Below are positions 51,743 through 59,013 of a stretch of 61,927 nt of DNA, piece by piece. The notes under the pieces were generated by a model, which did no database searches, had not been told where the DNA came from, and worked only from the letters and a program-made list of their open reading frames with translations. Position numbers and translations under genes: made by a program. Source of the DNA: a virus; IMG/VR virus record IMGVR_UViG_3300027851_000029, positions 1 through 61,927 of that record; one strand, written 5' to 3'. How positions within the stretch are numbered: position 1 is the stretch's first letter; each line of letters begins with the position of its first letter.

Positions 51743-52554
51743 GCGGCCTCCAGCATCTTGGAAGCATTGGCGGCGATGGCGGGCTTGCTGCGCAGCGTGA
51801 ACTCATACCGGTCCACAAGGCGCATGAACTCGATCAGCTCGGATTCCAGCGCCTCGATATAGGCCTCGTCGCGCTCGACCACGCGCCAGTACAACTCCTT
51901 GCCGACGACGGACAGGGCCGGGCAGTACATGGCGAAGTGCCAGCGGGCGCGGCCGGTGATCCACATACAACCCTGGATCTGGTCGATGTACTTGCTGATG
52001 TCGTGGTCCAGCACCACGTCGCGCACACCTTCTGGCGACACGAGGCACTTGTATTCGCTGCCCGCGTCGTCAGAAATGAGGCCATCGGCGGATGCTCCGA
52101 ATTTTCCGTCGTCAGTGACCACGAACCCGGCGCGAAACACGACTTCACCGCTGGCCATCTCGTGCGCGGCGCGTGCCGCCGGCTCCAGCTCGTGGCCGCG
52201 CTTCATGGCCCACGTCTCGAAGCCTTCGTCCAGCGGCTTGCCGGCGATGCGCTCGACCGCTACGCGGAAGGCGTAGTTCTTGGCCGCCTCAGAGAAGTCG
52301 CCGATTGGCAGGCCTGCAATGGCGCGCTGCACGGTTTCCGTCAGCTTGGGCTTGGTCTTGTACTCGGCCATGGCCTGGGCAACCTCGGGCGGCTCGCCGG
52401 CCCGGATCGCGTCCACATACTTCTGCTGCTGCTCGGTCAGTCCGCCAACACGCTCACGCGCGACACGGAACATGCTGGCGGTGATCACCCCGGCCCTGGC
52501 GATGTGCCAGGATTCGGAGCCTTGTTCGCATTCAATGATTCGCATGCTGCTCAC
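51739..52554 (-). CDS. YqaJ/lambda-exonuclease-type nuclease
   Basis: 271 residues. It begins CEQGSESWHIARAGVITASM, the usual YqaJ opening. The PD-(D/E)xK core is visible as VVTDDGKFGASADGLI followed by GSEYKCLV (ExK). ISKYIDQIQGCMWITGR is the conserved helix after it. It digests double-stranded ends to leave single strands for RecT annealing. Overlaps recT by four bases, forming a two-component recombinase. Confidence 0.93.
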   Translation of the reverse strand: MSSMRIIECEQGSESWHIARAGVITASMFRVARERVGGLTEQQQKYVDAIRAGEPPEVAQAMAEYKTKPKLTETVQRAIAGLPIGDFSEAAKNYAFRVAVERIAGKPLDEGFETWAMKRGHELEPAARAAHEMASGEVVFRAGFVVTDDGKFGASADGLISDDAGSEYKCLVSPEGVRDVVLDHDISKYIDQIQGCMWITGRARWHFAMYCPALSVVGKELYWRVVERDEAYIEALESELIEFMRLVDRYEFTLRSKPAIAANASKMLEAA

Positions 52555-53528
52555 TCCCCACGGATCGCGGCCAGGCGCGTGTTGAACAGGGCTTCCAGCT
52601 CGGGGCGGGCGGCTTCACGCTCGGCCTCGGGTACGGCATCAAGCCAGTCCATCGAAACGTAAAGCGCATCCTCGGACTTCGCCGACTCCAGCTTCTTGCG
52701 CACATCGGCCACGGTGGTGACGATCTCGCCGGTTTCTTGGTTGGTCGCAGGCGGTGGCGTGGTCTTGGCTCCGGTTTCCACCGTGCGGGCGGCGTCGGCG
52801 CGCTGGGCCTGGTCTTTGAAGTCTTGATGCTCCTTGGTGCCGGCCAGCTTCTGCTGCACATCGGCGCCCAGGCTCTTCCAGAACGTCACGTAGGCCTTGG
52901 CGCCCTTGGCTGCGGCTTCGTCGGCTGCAGTGATCTGGTCGGGCGTCCATGCGCTCACGACTTCGGCGGTGCCCATGTCGCGGGGGATGTCCATCACCTC
53001 CTCGGCCACCGGCATACCGCGCAGCACGTCGGCGAAGACATCGCGCAGCGCAAAGGCGCGGGCGCGCATCTGGCGCATGCGCTTGGGGTACTGGGTCCAG
53101 GGGCCCTGCTTGCCCACCAGTCCGGCCAGCTTCGCGTCGTCCATGCTGAACGTGCGCACCTGTTCAGACTCTCCGCGGCGCTTCGTCTTGCAGGTCGCGG
53201 TGTGGCCGTCGTCGCTCTCCTGCACGTACTCGCAGGCTGGGCTGCTGCGCACCAGTGCGATCACGGCATCACCCCAAAGCGCGGCGCGTCCGTTGATGAC
53301 CGCGATGTTGGACAGGGCCTGCAAGGGCTTGAGGCCCAGCTCGGCGCCCCACTGCATGGCGATCAGGCAGTTGCCGGGCTTGCCCTTGAAGTCCTTGGGC
53401 ACAAGATCACTCTCGGCCAAGTAGTTCGAGAAGGTCAGCGCCTGCTCAAAGGTCTGAGGACTCAGATCGACCTGGCTGGCAGGCTTCACAGACAGAGCCA
53501 TGGATTCGGCGCGGGTGGTGGTGTTCAT
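52551..53528 (-). CDS. recT: RecT-family single-strand annealing protein
   Basis: 325 residues. SPQTFEQALTFSNYLAESDL, GNCLIAMQWGAELGLKPLQA, SNIAVINGRAALWGDA and WTQYPKRMRQMRARAFALRD are diagnostic RecT segments. The C-terminal ~100 residues are a variable Ala/Glu-rich tail. It pairs complementary single strands produced by the adjacent exonuclease, supporting phage recombination and end repair. Confidence 0.95.
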   Translation of the reverse strand: MNTTTRAESMALSVKPASQVDLSPQTFEQALTFSNYLAESDLVPKDFKGKPGNCLIAMQWGAELGLKPLQALSNIAVINGRAALWGDAVIALVRSSPACEYVQESDDGHTATCKTKRRGESEQVRTFSMDDAKLAGLVGKQGPWTQYPKRMRQMRARAFALRDVFADVLRGMPVAEEVMDIPRDMGTAEVVSAWTPDQITAADEAAAKGAKAYVTFWKSLGADVQQKLAGTKEHQDFKDQAQRADAARTVETGAKTTPPPATNQETGEIVTTVADVRKKLESAKSEDALYVSMDWLDAVPEAEREAARPELEALFNTRLAAIRGE

Positions 53529-53551
53529 GGGTGTTTCCTTTCGGGGTGAGG

Positions 53552-54772
53552 TCAGGCGATGTCAGCAACAGCCGGCGTCCATTCGATAAAGTCGTCAGCG
53601 CGGGCACACAGCCACTGGCAGGCGGTTTCTTGGTCGACTCCGTACTCGAAGGCGATGCACTTGATCAGCGAGGCGGCAGGCGGCGCGTCGGTGCTTGAAT
53701 CGATACTGGTGCGAGCAGCAGGTGCCGTGTCCACGAGGTCGGCATCAGGCAGGGCGCGGATGACGTTGATCTCCAGCGGCGCAGCCTGAAACTCGTTGAG
53801 CGCTGCGATTTCCTTCTCGGAAAACTGCAGGTCGTCGGCGATGGCAATGCCAACATCGGCGATCACGCAAACTGCGCCGGCCAGGGCTTTCTTCTCAGGC
53901 GCCACATCAGCGGGGATGGCTGCCTTGGCGGCCTCCAGATCGGCGCGCATCCGTGCCACCTCGGCCTGCTGCTCGGCCAGCTTGTCGGCGGCCTCTTGTT
54001 GCTGGCGGGCGAACTCGGCACGCTCGGCGGCCAACTTGTCGGCATCGGCTTTCTGCTGGGCCGCCAGCTCGTCGGCCTTCTGCTTGGCCTCGGCCTGCTG
54101 TCGGGCCAACTCTTCGCGTTCGGCCTTGAGGCGCGCGGCCTCGGCTTCCGTGGCCAGCCGGGTGTTCAGCGTGTTCTCGACCTGCTGGCGCGTTTCGGCG
54201 AACACGTTGACGGCCTCGGCCTCAAATTCCTCGAAGCCCGTCATGTCCAGGCCATTCATGCGCTCGACCAGCCGGCGCACGGCATCGCTGCTGCGGCAAT
54301 CCTGAGCCAGACGGGCAAATCCGCGGATATCCTGAATGCGCGCGCCCAGGTCCAGCAGGCGGGCACGCTCTTTCTCTTCGGCCTCCTTCTTGATGCGGGC
54401 CTGTTCATCGTCCCAGGCATCGCGCAGGGCCTTGAGGCGCTTTTCCTCGGATTCAACAATGGCGATCAGACGGGCCTGCTCTTCCAGCACCGCCTGGTTG
54501 AACTTCTTCGCGTCTTCGCGCACCTCGTCGCCGCGCGCCTTGACGCTGGTGCGTGCACGCATCAATTCCATGGCGGCACCATGCACCTGCTCGCGGCCAA
54601 CCTTGTCTTTGATCTCGACCAGCCCGGTGTGCTTGGCGGCCATGGCCAGCAGATCCTGCTCGGTCTGGGTGGAATTGAGCGCGACCAGCGCGCGGTCGGC
54701 CGGCGCCAGATCGGTGATGGACGGTGCGTCGGGCTGCGCCACGTCGATGGGGAGATGGGTTTCAGTGCTCAT
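53552..54772 (-). CDS. Long coiled-coil phage protein, 406 aa
   Basis: Residues about 90-300 are an almost continuous Ala/Glu/Lys/Arg/Gln coiled coil with low-complexity repeats. The N-terminal TDLAPADRALVALNSTQTEQ and the C-terminal globular end (IKCIAFEYGVDQETACQWLC) flank it. Such proteins often sit upstream of recT in prophages and may be structural partners of the recombinase. Role unproven. Confidence 0.7.
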   Translation of the reverse strand: MSTETHLPIDVAQPDAPSITDLAPADRALVALNSTQTEQDLLAMAAKHTGLVEIKDKVGREQVHGAAMELMRARTSVKARGDEVREDAKKFNQAVLEEQARLIAIVESEEKRLKALRDAWDDEQARIKKEAEEKERARLLDLGARIQDIRGFARLAQDCRSSDAVRRLVERMNGLDMTGFEEFEAEAVNVFAETRQQVENTLNTRLATEAEAARLKAEREELARQQAEAKQKADELAAQQKADADKLAAERAEFARQQQEAADKLAEQQAEVARMRADLEAAKAAIPADVAPEKKALAGAVCVIADVGIAIADDLQFSEKEIAALNEFQAAPLEINVIRALPDADLVDTAPAARTSIDSSTDAPPAASLIKCIAFEYGVDQETACQWLCARADDFIEWTPAVADIA

Positions 54773-54793
54773 GGTGTTCTCGTATGTGGTTGG

Positions 54794-55168
54794 TCAGGCG
54801 GAAAGGCCGGCAGCTTCCAGAAGCTCGGCATGCTCTTTGACTGCCTCTTCGGCGATGGCTTGAACGGCCTTTGCTTGGCGCTCCAGGGCGTCTATCAAAA
54901 GAGCCTGGAAGTTGGCCTTGATTGCGGCTTCAAGGTGCAGCTTCAGCGCCATGGGCATGGGGTGGTAGTTGGTGGCTCCGTCGCTGTACTGGTGGTAAAC
55001 GGTTGGCGCCGATTCGCCCGATGCGATTGAAAAACTGCGCAACGCTCCGATGCCGCCGCCGCCACCGTGATACCTGTCTCCGATCAATGCGGCCCATTTC
55101 GCAGAATCGCTGGCATCGCGTTTCGCTGCTTTGTATTGGTCAATCTTGGTGCTCATGGTGTTGCTCAC
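54794..55168 (-). CDS. Hypothetical protein, 124 aa
   Basis: The GTG at 55168 overlaps the upstream stop (GTGA); an ATG four codons later is an alternative. A Gly-rich stretch (DRYHGGGGGIGALRSFSIAS) is followed by a helical Ala-rich C-terminus. No recognised domain. Confidence 0.6.
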   Translation of the reverse strand: MSNTMSTKIDQYKAAKRDASDSAKWAALIGDRYHGGGGGIGALRSFSIASGESAPTVYHQYSDGATNYHPMPMALKLHLEAAIKANFQALLIDALERQAKAVQAIAEEAVKEHAELLEAAGLSA

Positions 55169-55428
55169 TTCGCGGAAACAAAAAGGGTTGCAGCCAGCAC
55201 CATGGAGAGAACAATCACCAGGGCGGCAATCTTGAGGTACTCCGCCAACAGGCGGACGGAAGCGATCGGCTCCGTCATTTCGACGGAGGAATCACCATTG
55301 ATCTGCGAGTCCATGAACGGGATGTCGATGACCGGCAGGCCAATCAGCCCGGTCTGTGCGCAATGGCACTCGGGAAATTTGCACGGTTCGTCGTTGGCGC
55401 CGACGCAGCGCTTCAAAGCTGTTTGCAT
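55165..55428 (-). CDS. C-terminally anchored membrane protein, 87 aa
   Basis: The ATG at 55428 follows GAGGATCGA. An N-terminal Cys cluster (CVGANDEPCKFPECHC) resembles that of the gene at 56176-56427 (CDFPEC). A C-terminal helix (LKIAALVIVLSMVLAATLFV) anchors it, probably in the inner membrane with the Cys domain inside. Function unknown. Confidence 0.65.
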   Translation of the reverse strand: MQTALKRCVGANDEPCKFPECHCAQTGLIGLPVIDIPFMDSQINGDSSVEMTEPIASVRLLAEYLKIAALVIVLSMVLAATLFVSAK

Positions 55429-55435
55429 TCGATCC

Positions 55436-55603
55436 TCACAAAACAAGAGCGGAAACAAAAGCCAGCGCAAGGCAGATGGCCACGGCGAGACTGGCGGAAC
55501 GGGTGCGAGCGAACAGCGGTCGCGAGACTTCGATTGCGCAGCCGTATTCGGGTCCGAACGGGAAGGCGTCTTGCATCGTGCGTGCGTATTTCTTGGTGTT
55601 CAC
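55436..55603 (-). CDS. Tiny C-terminally anchored membrane protein, 55 aa
   Basis: The GTG at 55603 overlaps the preceding stop (GTGA). A soluble N-terminus (MQDAFPFGPEYGCAIEVSRP) precedes a hydrophobic helix (LAVAICLALAFVSALVL) that ends the protein. The organisation mimics its neighbour at 55165-55428. Confidence 0.6.
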   Translation of the reverse strand: MNTKKYARTMQDAFPFGPEYGCAIEVSRPLFARTRSASLAVAICLALAFVSALVL

Positions 55604-55794
55604 TGCTCACCCCACTTGAGTTGTTCAGCCAATGCGCGGGCATCGTCGCGGCGGCGCAATTCGCCGCTGTTTTTCATTTCCATGTAGGCCAGGTCGGCGC
55701 GGCGCGCGGCTTCGTCTGCCTGGCGGCGGATGTCGCTGTCGGGCGGTGCGAACGGCGCCAATGCAATGGCCAGCGCGTCAGGGATTCGTTGCAT
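55600..55794 (-). CDS. Small charged helical protein, 64 aa
   Basis: The ATG at 55794 has AAGGA seven bases upstream. Arg/Ala/Asp/Glu-rich helices (DIRRQADEAARRADLAYMEM). It is the first gene after the two terminator-like hairpins of the leftward operon. Function unknown. Confidence 0.58.
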   Translation of the reverse strand: MQRIPDALAIALAPFAPPDSDIRRQADEAARRADLAYMEMKNSGELRRRDDARALAEQLKWGEQ

Positions 55795-55812
55795 GACGAT
55801 CCTTTCGGGAAG

Positions 55813-55862
55813 AAAAAAGCCAGCCACTGTTTCCAGGGCTGGCGAAAAGCACCGAAGTGCTT
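55813..55862 (-). terminator. Tandem terminator-like hairpins in leftward operon
   Basis: Read leftward: AAGCAC-TTCG-GTGCTT followed by TT, then GCCAGCC...GGCTGGC followed by TTTTTT. They lie between the second and third substantial leftward genes, so transcripts need antitermination or a second promoter to reach the recombination genes. Confidence 0.78.
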
Positions 55863-55915
55863 AGGGAGGTAATGTTTAACTACCTGATGCATCGGACGGA
55901 CAAGCCGCCGATGAT

Positions 55916-56161
55916 CTAGCGGTTAGCCGTCTTCATCTGGCGCAACGTATCGAGGTGCAGGATGTCAATCGCGGTGTGTATCTCTCTGCAATCACGCCCG
56001 CCCATGCTGCCGTCCTCGTGGCGCGTTGGCTTGCTGCATTCGGTCATCGCCATCGCAAACGCCTCAAGGCGCCCTTGCAATCTTGCAACGTCCATCGCCC
56101 GCGCAAAATCTTCGCGGTCGGCGCGTTCGGTTTCTGTCTCTTGCTTCAGTTCAATGTGCAT
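55916..56161 (-). CDS. Small early protein, 81 aa
   Basis: The ATG at 56161 follows AAGGGG; an ATG at 56179 coupled to the upstream stop is an alternative. Acidic-basic helical protein (ETERADREDFARAMDVARLQ) with two cysteines (MTECSKPT, GRDCREIH). Function unknown; first part of the leftward operon before the terminators. Confidence 0.6.
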   Translation of the reverse strand: MHIELKQETETERADREDFARAMDVARLQGRLEAFAMAMTECSKPTRHEDGSMGGRDCREIHTAIDILHLDTLRQMKTANR

Positions 56162-56175
56162 GTCGTTCCCCTTTT

Positions 56176-56427
56176 TCATGCGTGCGGCACCGGGCCGCCA
56201 TTTTTGTGTTGCTCGCGCATCAGTTTCCCAAGCTCGGCCGCGCCGTCTCCGGCAATCGTCATGCCCTCCTTCTGCTGCCTGTAGTCGGCGAGCATCGAGC
56301 ACTCCGGGAAATCGCAAAGCGGCCCATCCACATGCGCACAACTTCCAGCGCTCTTGTCGCGGTACAGGTCGCAGCTATACACCGGGTCTGTGCTGCGGTC
56401 GAACAGCCGTTTCAGCCATGCAAACAT
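56176..56427 (-). CDS. Cys-rich small early protein, 83 aa
   Basis: The ATG at 56427 has AAGGAG seven bases upstream. The N-terminus MFAWLKRLFDRSTDPVYSCD is amphipathic. CAHVDGPLCDFPECSM gives a Cys/His cluster similar to the gene at 55165. It is the first well-supported gene of the leftward operon, about 600 bases from the inferred PL start. Confidence 0.65.
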   Translation of the reverse strand: MFAWLKRLFDRSTDPVYSCDLYRDKSAGSCAHVDGPLCDFPECSMLADYRQQKEGMTIAGDGAAELGKLMREQHKNGGPVPHA

Positions 56428-56738
56428 CGTTTTCTCCTTCTGTCGTATGCCGGCTAACCCGTTGGTCAAGCCGACCGTCCTCCTGCGGCGTCCGTCGGCT
56501 TACCGCTGGCGTTAATAGATTTACAGCCAACACTCACTTAAAGCCGTGTTGACATTGGGACAGCGTAGCTGACACGCTGATTGCTGGCCATCAAATAGAA
56601 CCTCTTCGAGGTAGCCTATGCTTTCTCTCACCCGGACTTGATCGTTACGGTTACCGGCCTGAATAAGTTCCACTCTTTGACGGCACTGCGTTTGCAGTAC
56701 CTTTTCGTCGGCATCTCCCTATTGCTAGGCTCCGACTT

Positions 56739-56829
56739 GAGAGTGATTGAAGGTGGTGTCAGGTCTTAAAGGAAATAGCCCGCGTGTTACCGAAGACCCT
56801 CTCGCTGTCCACCACCTTCAATCACTCTC
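56739..56829 (-). repeat. 20-bp perfect inverted repeat with nested stem
   Basis: GAGAGTGATTGAAGGTGGTG at 56739-56758 is the exact reverse complement of 56810-56829. The 51-base loop contains a second pair, GGTCTT/AAGACC. It lies in the 465-base stretch (56428-56892) that has no convincing gene, about 195 bases downstream of the inferred PL start. It could be an RNA structure such as an antitermination site, an untranslated RNA, or a protein-binding site. Confidence 0.8.
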
Positions 56830-56892
56830 TAACTACACACAAACTAACCACCACGCAGCGGCCTATGTGCGGGACGGTCTACCGTCCACTGT

Positions 56893-57021
56893 TTACCGTC
56901 TCACGCCCGGTAAAGCGCTGGCTGTCGTCTGCTCCGAAGAGTGCGAACCGCCAGGTGCAAGTTTTGAAAGAACCCATGTCGCCGCGTCGATCCGGGGCTG
57001 CTCCGACTTGTTTGTCGGCAT
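56893..57021 (-). CDS. Possible leaderless 42-aa peptide from PL
   Basis: ATG at 57021 lies six bases after the PL -10-like TTAGAC, so the message would be almost leaderless, like cro on the other side. The product is polar (MPTNKSEQPRIDAATWVLSK...) with no motif. Coding status is uncertain. Confidence 0.35.
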   Translation of the reverse strand: MPTNKSEQPRIDAATWVLSKLAPGGSHSSEQTTASALPGVRR

Positions 57022-57030
57022 GGATGTAGT

Positions 57031-57066
57031 CTAACCTAGATAGACACAACAAACTAACAAGATTAG
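57031..57066 (-). promoter_or_regulatory. PL promoter with two operators
   Basis: Operators CTAACCTAGATAG (57031-57043) and CTAACAAGATTAG (57054-57066) are 23 bases apart. Read leftward, TTAGTT, 17 bases, TTAGAC forms a sigma-70-like promoter and is followed by TAC as in PR. The repressor should silence the leftward operon here. Confidence 0.75.
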
Positions 57067-57107
57067 ACCAAGCCGACAGACGGTAGCCTTCCGCGTTGCG
57101 CAGACGC

Positions 57108-57130
57108 AAAAAAACCCGCTCAGTGGCGGG
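57108..57130 (-). terminator. Terminator of repressor-lipoprotein operon
   Basis: Read leftward: CCCGC, loop, GCGGG, then TTTTTTT. It lies 26 bases past the lipoprotein stop and keeps lysogenic transcripts from entering the PL region. Confidence 0.85.
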
Positions 57131-57155
57131 CTTGGCTGTTGTTGTGTTGCTTAAG

Positions 57156-57599
57156 TCACTGCGATAGCTTTATCGAGACAATCCTGTCGCCCCACAAAGG
57201 GCCTCTACAGTCTATTTCTGAGTCTTTGTAGCCGTGCTTTTTTGCTTGGAAGCACTCGGATGCCCATGACCTAGACCGCTGAGGGTGAACAAGCTTTATT
57301 GGTGACACGCCTATGGGACGAAGTTCCTGCGCTGTCGGCCCTGAGAAAAACTGCGCCCCTGGAGGGTCTGTATCTAGAAGAAGAATCGCAGGCTCTACAT
57401 CATCAAGCGGCACATACCCGATCGATCGCATCGAGTCGGTGCAGCTTCTGTGAATCGACAAGGCCATAGGTGTTCCGATCCATCCCCAACCATGTGCCGA
57501 GCAGTTTCGGATTTCTCCCGTTGCTGTAGATACGTGCATGGTGCTTTTCACTGCGCAGCCCGTGAGAGCTACAGCTACAAGGACAAGGGCAACTTTCAT
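57156..57599 (-). CDS. Lipoprotein co-expressed with repressor, lysogenic conversion candidate
   Basis: The ATG at 57599 has AAGGAGG five bases upstream and overlaps the repressor stop (ATGA). The 147-residue product has a signal peptide ending in lipobox LTGCA (Cys15). Its mature part includes PAILLLDTDPPGAQFFSGPT, a PEGA-like beta motif often found in surface lipoproteins, and several cysteines. As the only gene between repressor and terminator it should be made in the lysogen, and may change the envelope or exclude other phages. That function is inference. Confidence 0.8.
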   Translation of the reverse strand: MKVALVLVAVALTGCAVKSTMHVSTATGEIRNCSAHGWGWIGTPMALSIHRSCTDSMRSIGYVPLDDVEPAILLLDTDPPGAQFFSGPTAQELRPIGVSPIKLVHPQRSRSWASECFQAKKHGYKDSEIDCRGPLWGDRIVSIKLSQ

Positions 57600-57997
57600 A
57601 AATCCTCCTTGATTGGTTTGGTGATCGGCATCTTACGCTCTACCTCTTCATCTGTGGCAGCTGTAGAGATGAAGGCCATCCAGAAGGCGCGAAGCTTTGC
57701 CCTTCTCTCTTCGGACAGTGAGTCGAAGTCGGCGGCAAACTTCATGGCATCTGGAGTGATGGAGTCCTCCCACAACAGGGCATCAGCAGCGACACCGTAA
57801 AGCTTCGCCAGCTCACGAAGCCTATATATACCCGGATCACCTAGGCCGGTCTCCCACGCAGAGACCGTTCCTTTTCCAATGCCGAAGTGCTTGGCAACCT
57901 GCTCCTGGCTCAACCCGTTCCTTATCCGCTCTGACTTCAGACGCAGGCCTACGCCTTGCCGTATAGGGTCATCACGTCGCTCGTCTTGAGTAGCCAT
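57596..57997 (-). CDS. XRE-family phage repressor (CI-like, no peptidase domain)
   Basis: 133 residues. The helix-turn-helix is at about 15-70 (LRLKSERIRNGLSQEQVAKH, GIGKGTVSAWETGLGDPG). The C-terminal half is helical (SLSEERRAKLRAFWMAF) and lacks the Ser-Lys autopeptidase domain, so induction would not be by self-cleavage. Divergent from cro with two operators between them. It should bind the CTAAC...TTAG sites and maintain lysogeny. Confidence 0.88.
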   Translation of the reverse strand: MATQDERRDDPIRQGVGLRLKSERIRNGLSQEQVAKHFGIGKGTVSAWETGLGDPGIYRLRELAKLYGVAADALLWEDSITPDAMKFAADFDSLSEERRAKLRAFWMAFISTAATDEEVERKMPITKPIKEDL

Positions 57998-58029
57998 GGC
58001 GCATCATCCCCTGCCGTTCATCGGACAAA

Positions 58030-58065
58030 CTAATCAAATTAGATGAAAGCGGCTAACTAGGTTAG
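58030..58065 (+). promoter_or_regulatory. PR promoter with two operators
   Basis: CTAATCAAATTAG (58030-58042) and CTAACTAGGTTAG (58053-58065) start 23 bases apart, the same spacing as at PL. TTAGAT, 17 bases, TTAGAC gives the promoter. Transcription would start about at the cro ATG, implying a leaderless message. Confidence 0.8.
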
Positions 58066-58074
58066 ACTACGGGC

Positions 58075-58326
58075 ATGAAAACAAACCCGGACCTACTTAA
58101 GTCAACCGCGCGTAGGGTGAATGAGCACTTTGGCGGACCTGCCGCTGTTGCTCGCGCTCTTGGCTATGACGACATGCGCAACGTCGCTTACTGGACCTCT
58201 GGTAAGCGCTGGTTCCCACCCAAGCACTGCGTAACGATTGAGCGCCTCAGCGGAGGGAAGATCACACGTAGCGAACTCAGGCCATACGACTTTTCCGAGT
58301 ACTGGCCTGACTTGGTTGGGGTGTGA
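58075..58326 (+). CDS. cro: Cro-like regulator (YdaS/Cro HTH)
   Basis: 83 residues with a helix-turn-helix (STARRVNEHFGGPAAVARAL, then YWTSGKRWFPPKHCVTIERL) like YdaS/Cro proteins. The ATG lies only nine bases after the PR -10-like TTAGAC with no Shine-Dalgarno, so translation is probably leaderless. Divergent from the repressor, it should compete for the same operators and favour lytic growth. Confidence 0.85.
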   Translation: MKTNPDLLKSTARRVNEHFGGPAAVARALGYDDMRNVAYWTSGKRWFPPKHCVTIERLSGGKITRSELRPYDFSEYWPDLVGV

Positions 58327-58329
58327 AGC

Positions 58330-58848
58330 ATGCAATACATCTACGTTTGCCTGTTCAGCAACGGTCACATCAAGGTAGGCAGAGCTGTCGACACCGCATC
58401 CCGTATTGCCACACACAAATATCGTGTTGCTTGCTTGGGAGTGAGCCTTGTAAGCCACGAAATCATTGCTTGTCCTGTTGATGTGAAGGACGCAGAAGCA
58501 GCACTCATTGATTGGTGTGTGCAGAACGCGGAAGAACGATTCATGAACGAATGGTTCTCCGGGCTCAATTACACAGATGTTGTCAACGAAGCTATCCGCT
58601 GCGCTGACGCAGACAAGTCTGCTGATTCTTCTACTGGATGGGCTGCTTATCTGATTCTGATCAAGCGTGCTGGCTACACACAAACACGCATTGCAGAACT
58701 GATTGGGTGCTCTCAGCCATCCATCGCCAACTTTGTCAGAGGAAGGAGTGAAAACCCATCCTTCAAGGTTGGATACGGTCTTATCCAGATCGGTCGCATG
58801 TGCGGAATTCCAGACCCTACCCACTTGTTCCCGATTCAGGAAGCCTGA
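58330..58848 (+). CDS. GIY-YIG-like (T5orf172/Mug113 type) and HTH fusion
   Basis: 172 residues. The N-terminus YIYVCLFSNGHIKVGRAVDT, then RIATHKY, follows the GIY-YIG-like pattern of T5orf172/Mug113 domains. The C-terminus (RAGYTQTRIAELIGCSQPSI) is an XRE-like helix-turn-helix. The gene occupies the position of cII after cro and starts three bases after its stop. It may be a DNA-binding regulator, or a nuclease-linked one; nuclease activity is uncertain. Confidence 0.72.
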   Translation: MQYIYVCLFSNGHIKVGRAVDTASRIATHKYRVACLGVSLVSHEIIACPVDVKDAEAALIDWCVQNAEERFMNEWFSGLNYTDVVNEAIRCADADKSADSSTGWAAYLILIKRAGYTQTRIAELIGCSQPSIANFVRGRSENPSFKVGYGLIQIGRMCGIPDPTHLFPIQEA

Positions 58849-58961
58849 ATGTTTTCCCACCACGCACACGCTGGCACCCACTGCCAATGCACGACCACCC
58901 AACAGCGTTTCTCCCTGCGCTTGGTCGGCGTTTTTCTGCGTGGTGGTTTCTTTTTTCATAA

Positions 58962-58993
58962 GAGTTGCGAAGTCTTTCACAACTCACTTTTTT
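58962..58993 (+). terminator. Early rightward terminator (tR1-like)
   Basis: GAGTTG (58962-58967) pairs with CAACTC (58980-58985), followed after two bases by TTTTTT. It lies in the 165-base gap between the GIY-YIG/HTH gene and the next gene, where lambda has tR1. Confidence 0.65.
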
Positions 58994-59013
58994 GTACATC
59001 ACCCATCGGAACT

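Noticed and set aside
57955-57972. GCCGTATAGGGTC resembles the late-unit motif.
   Set aside because: It is within the repressor gene, lacks the GGCATAGGGTT core and is not at a unit start.
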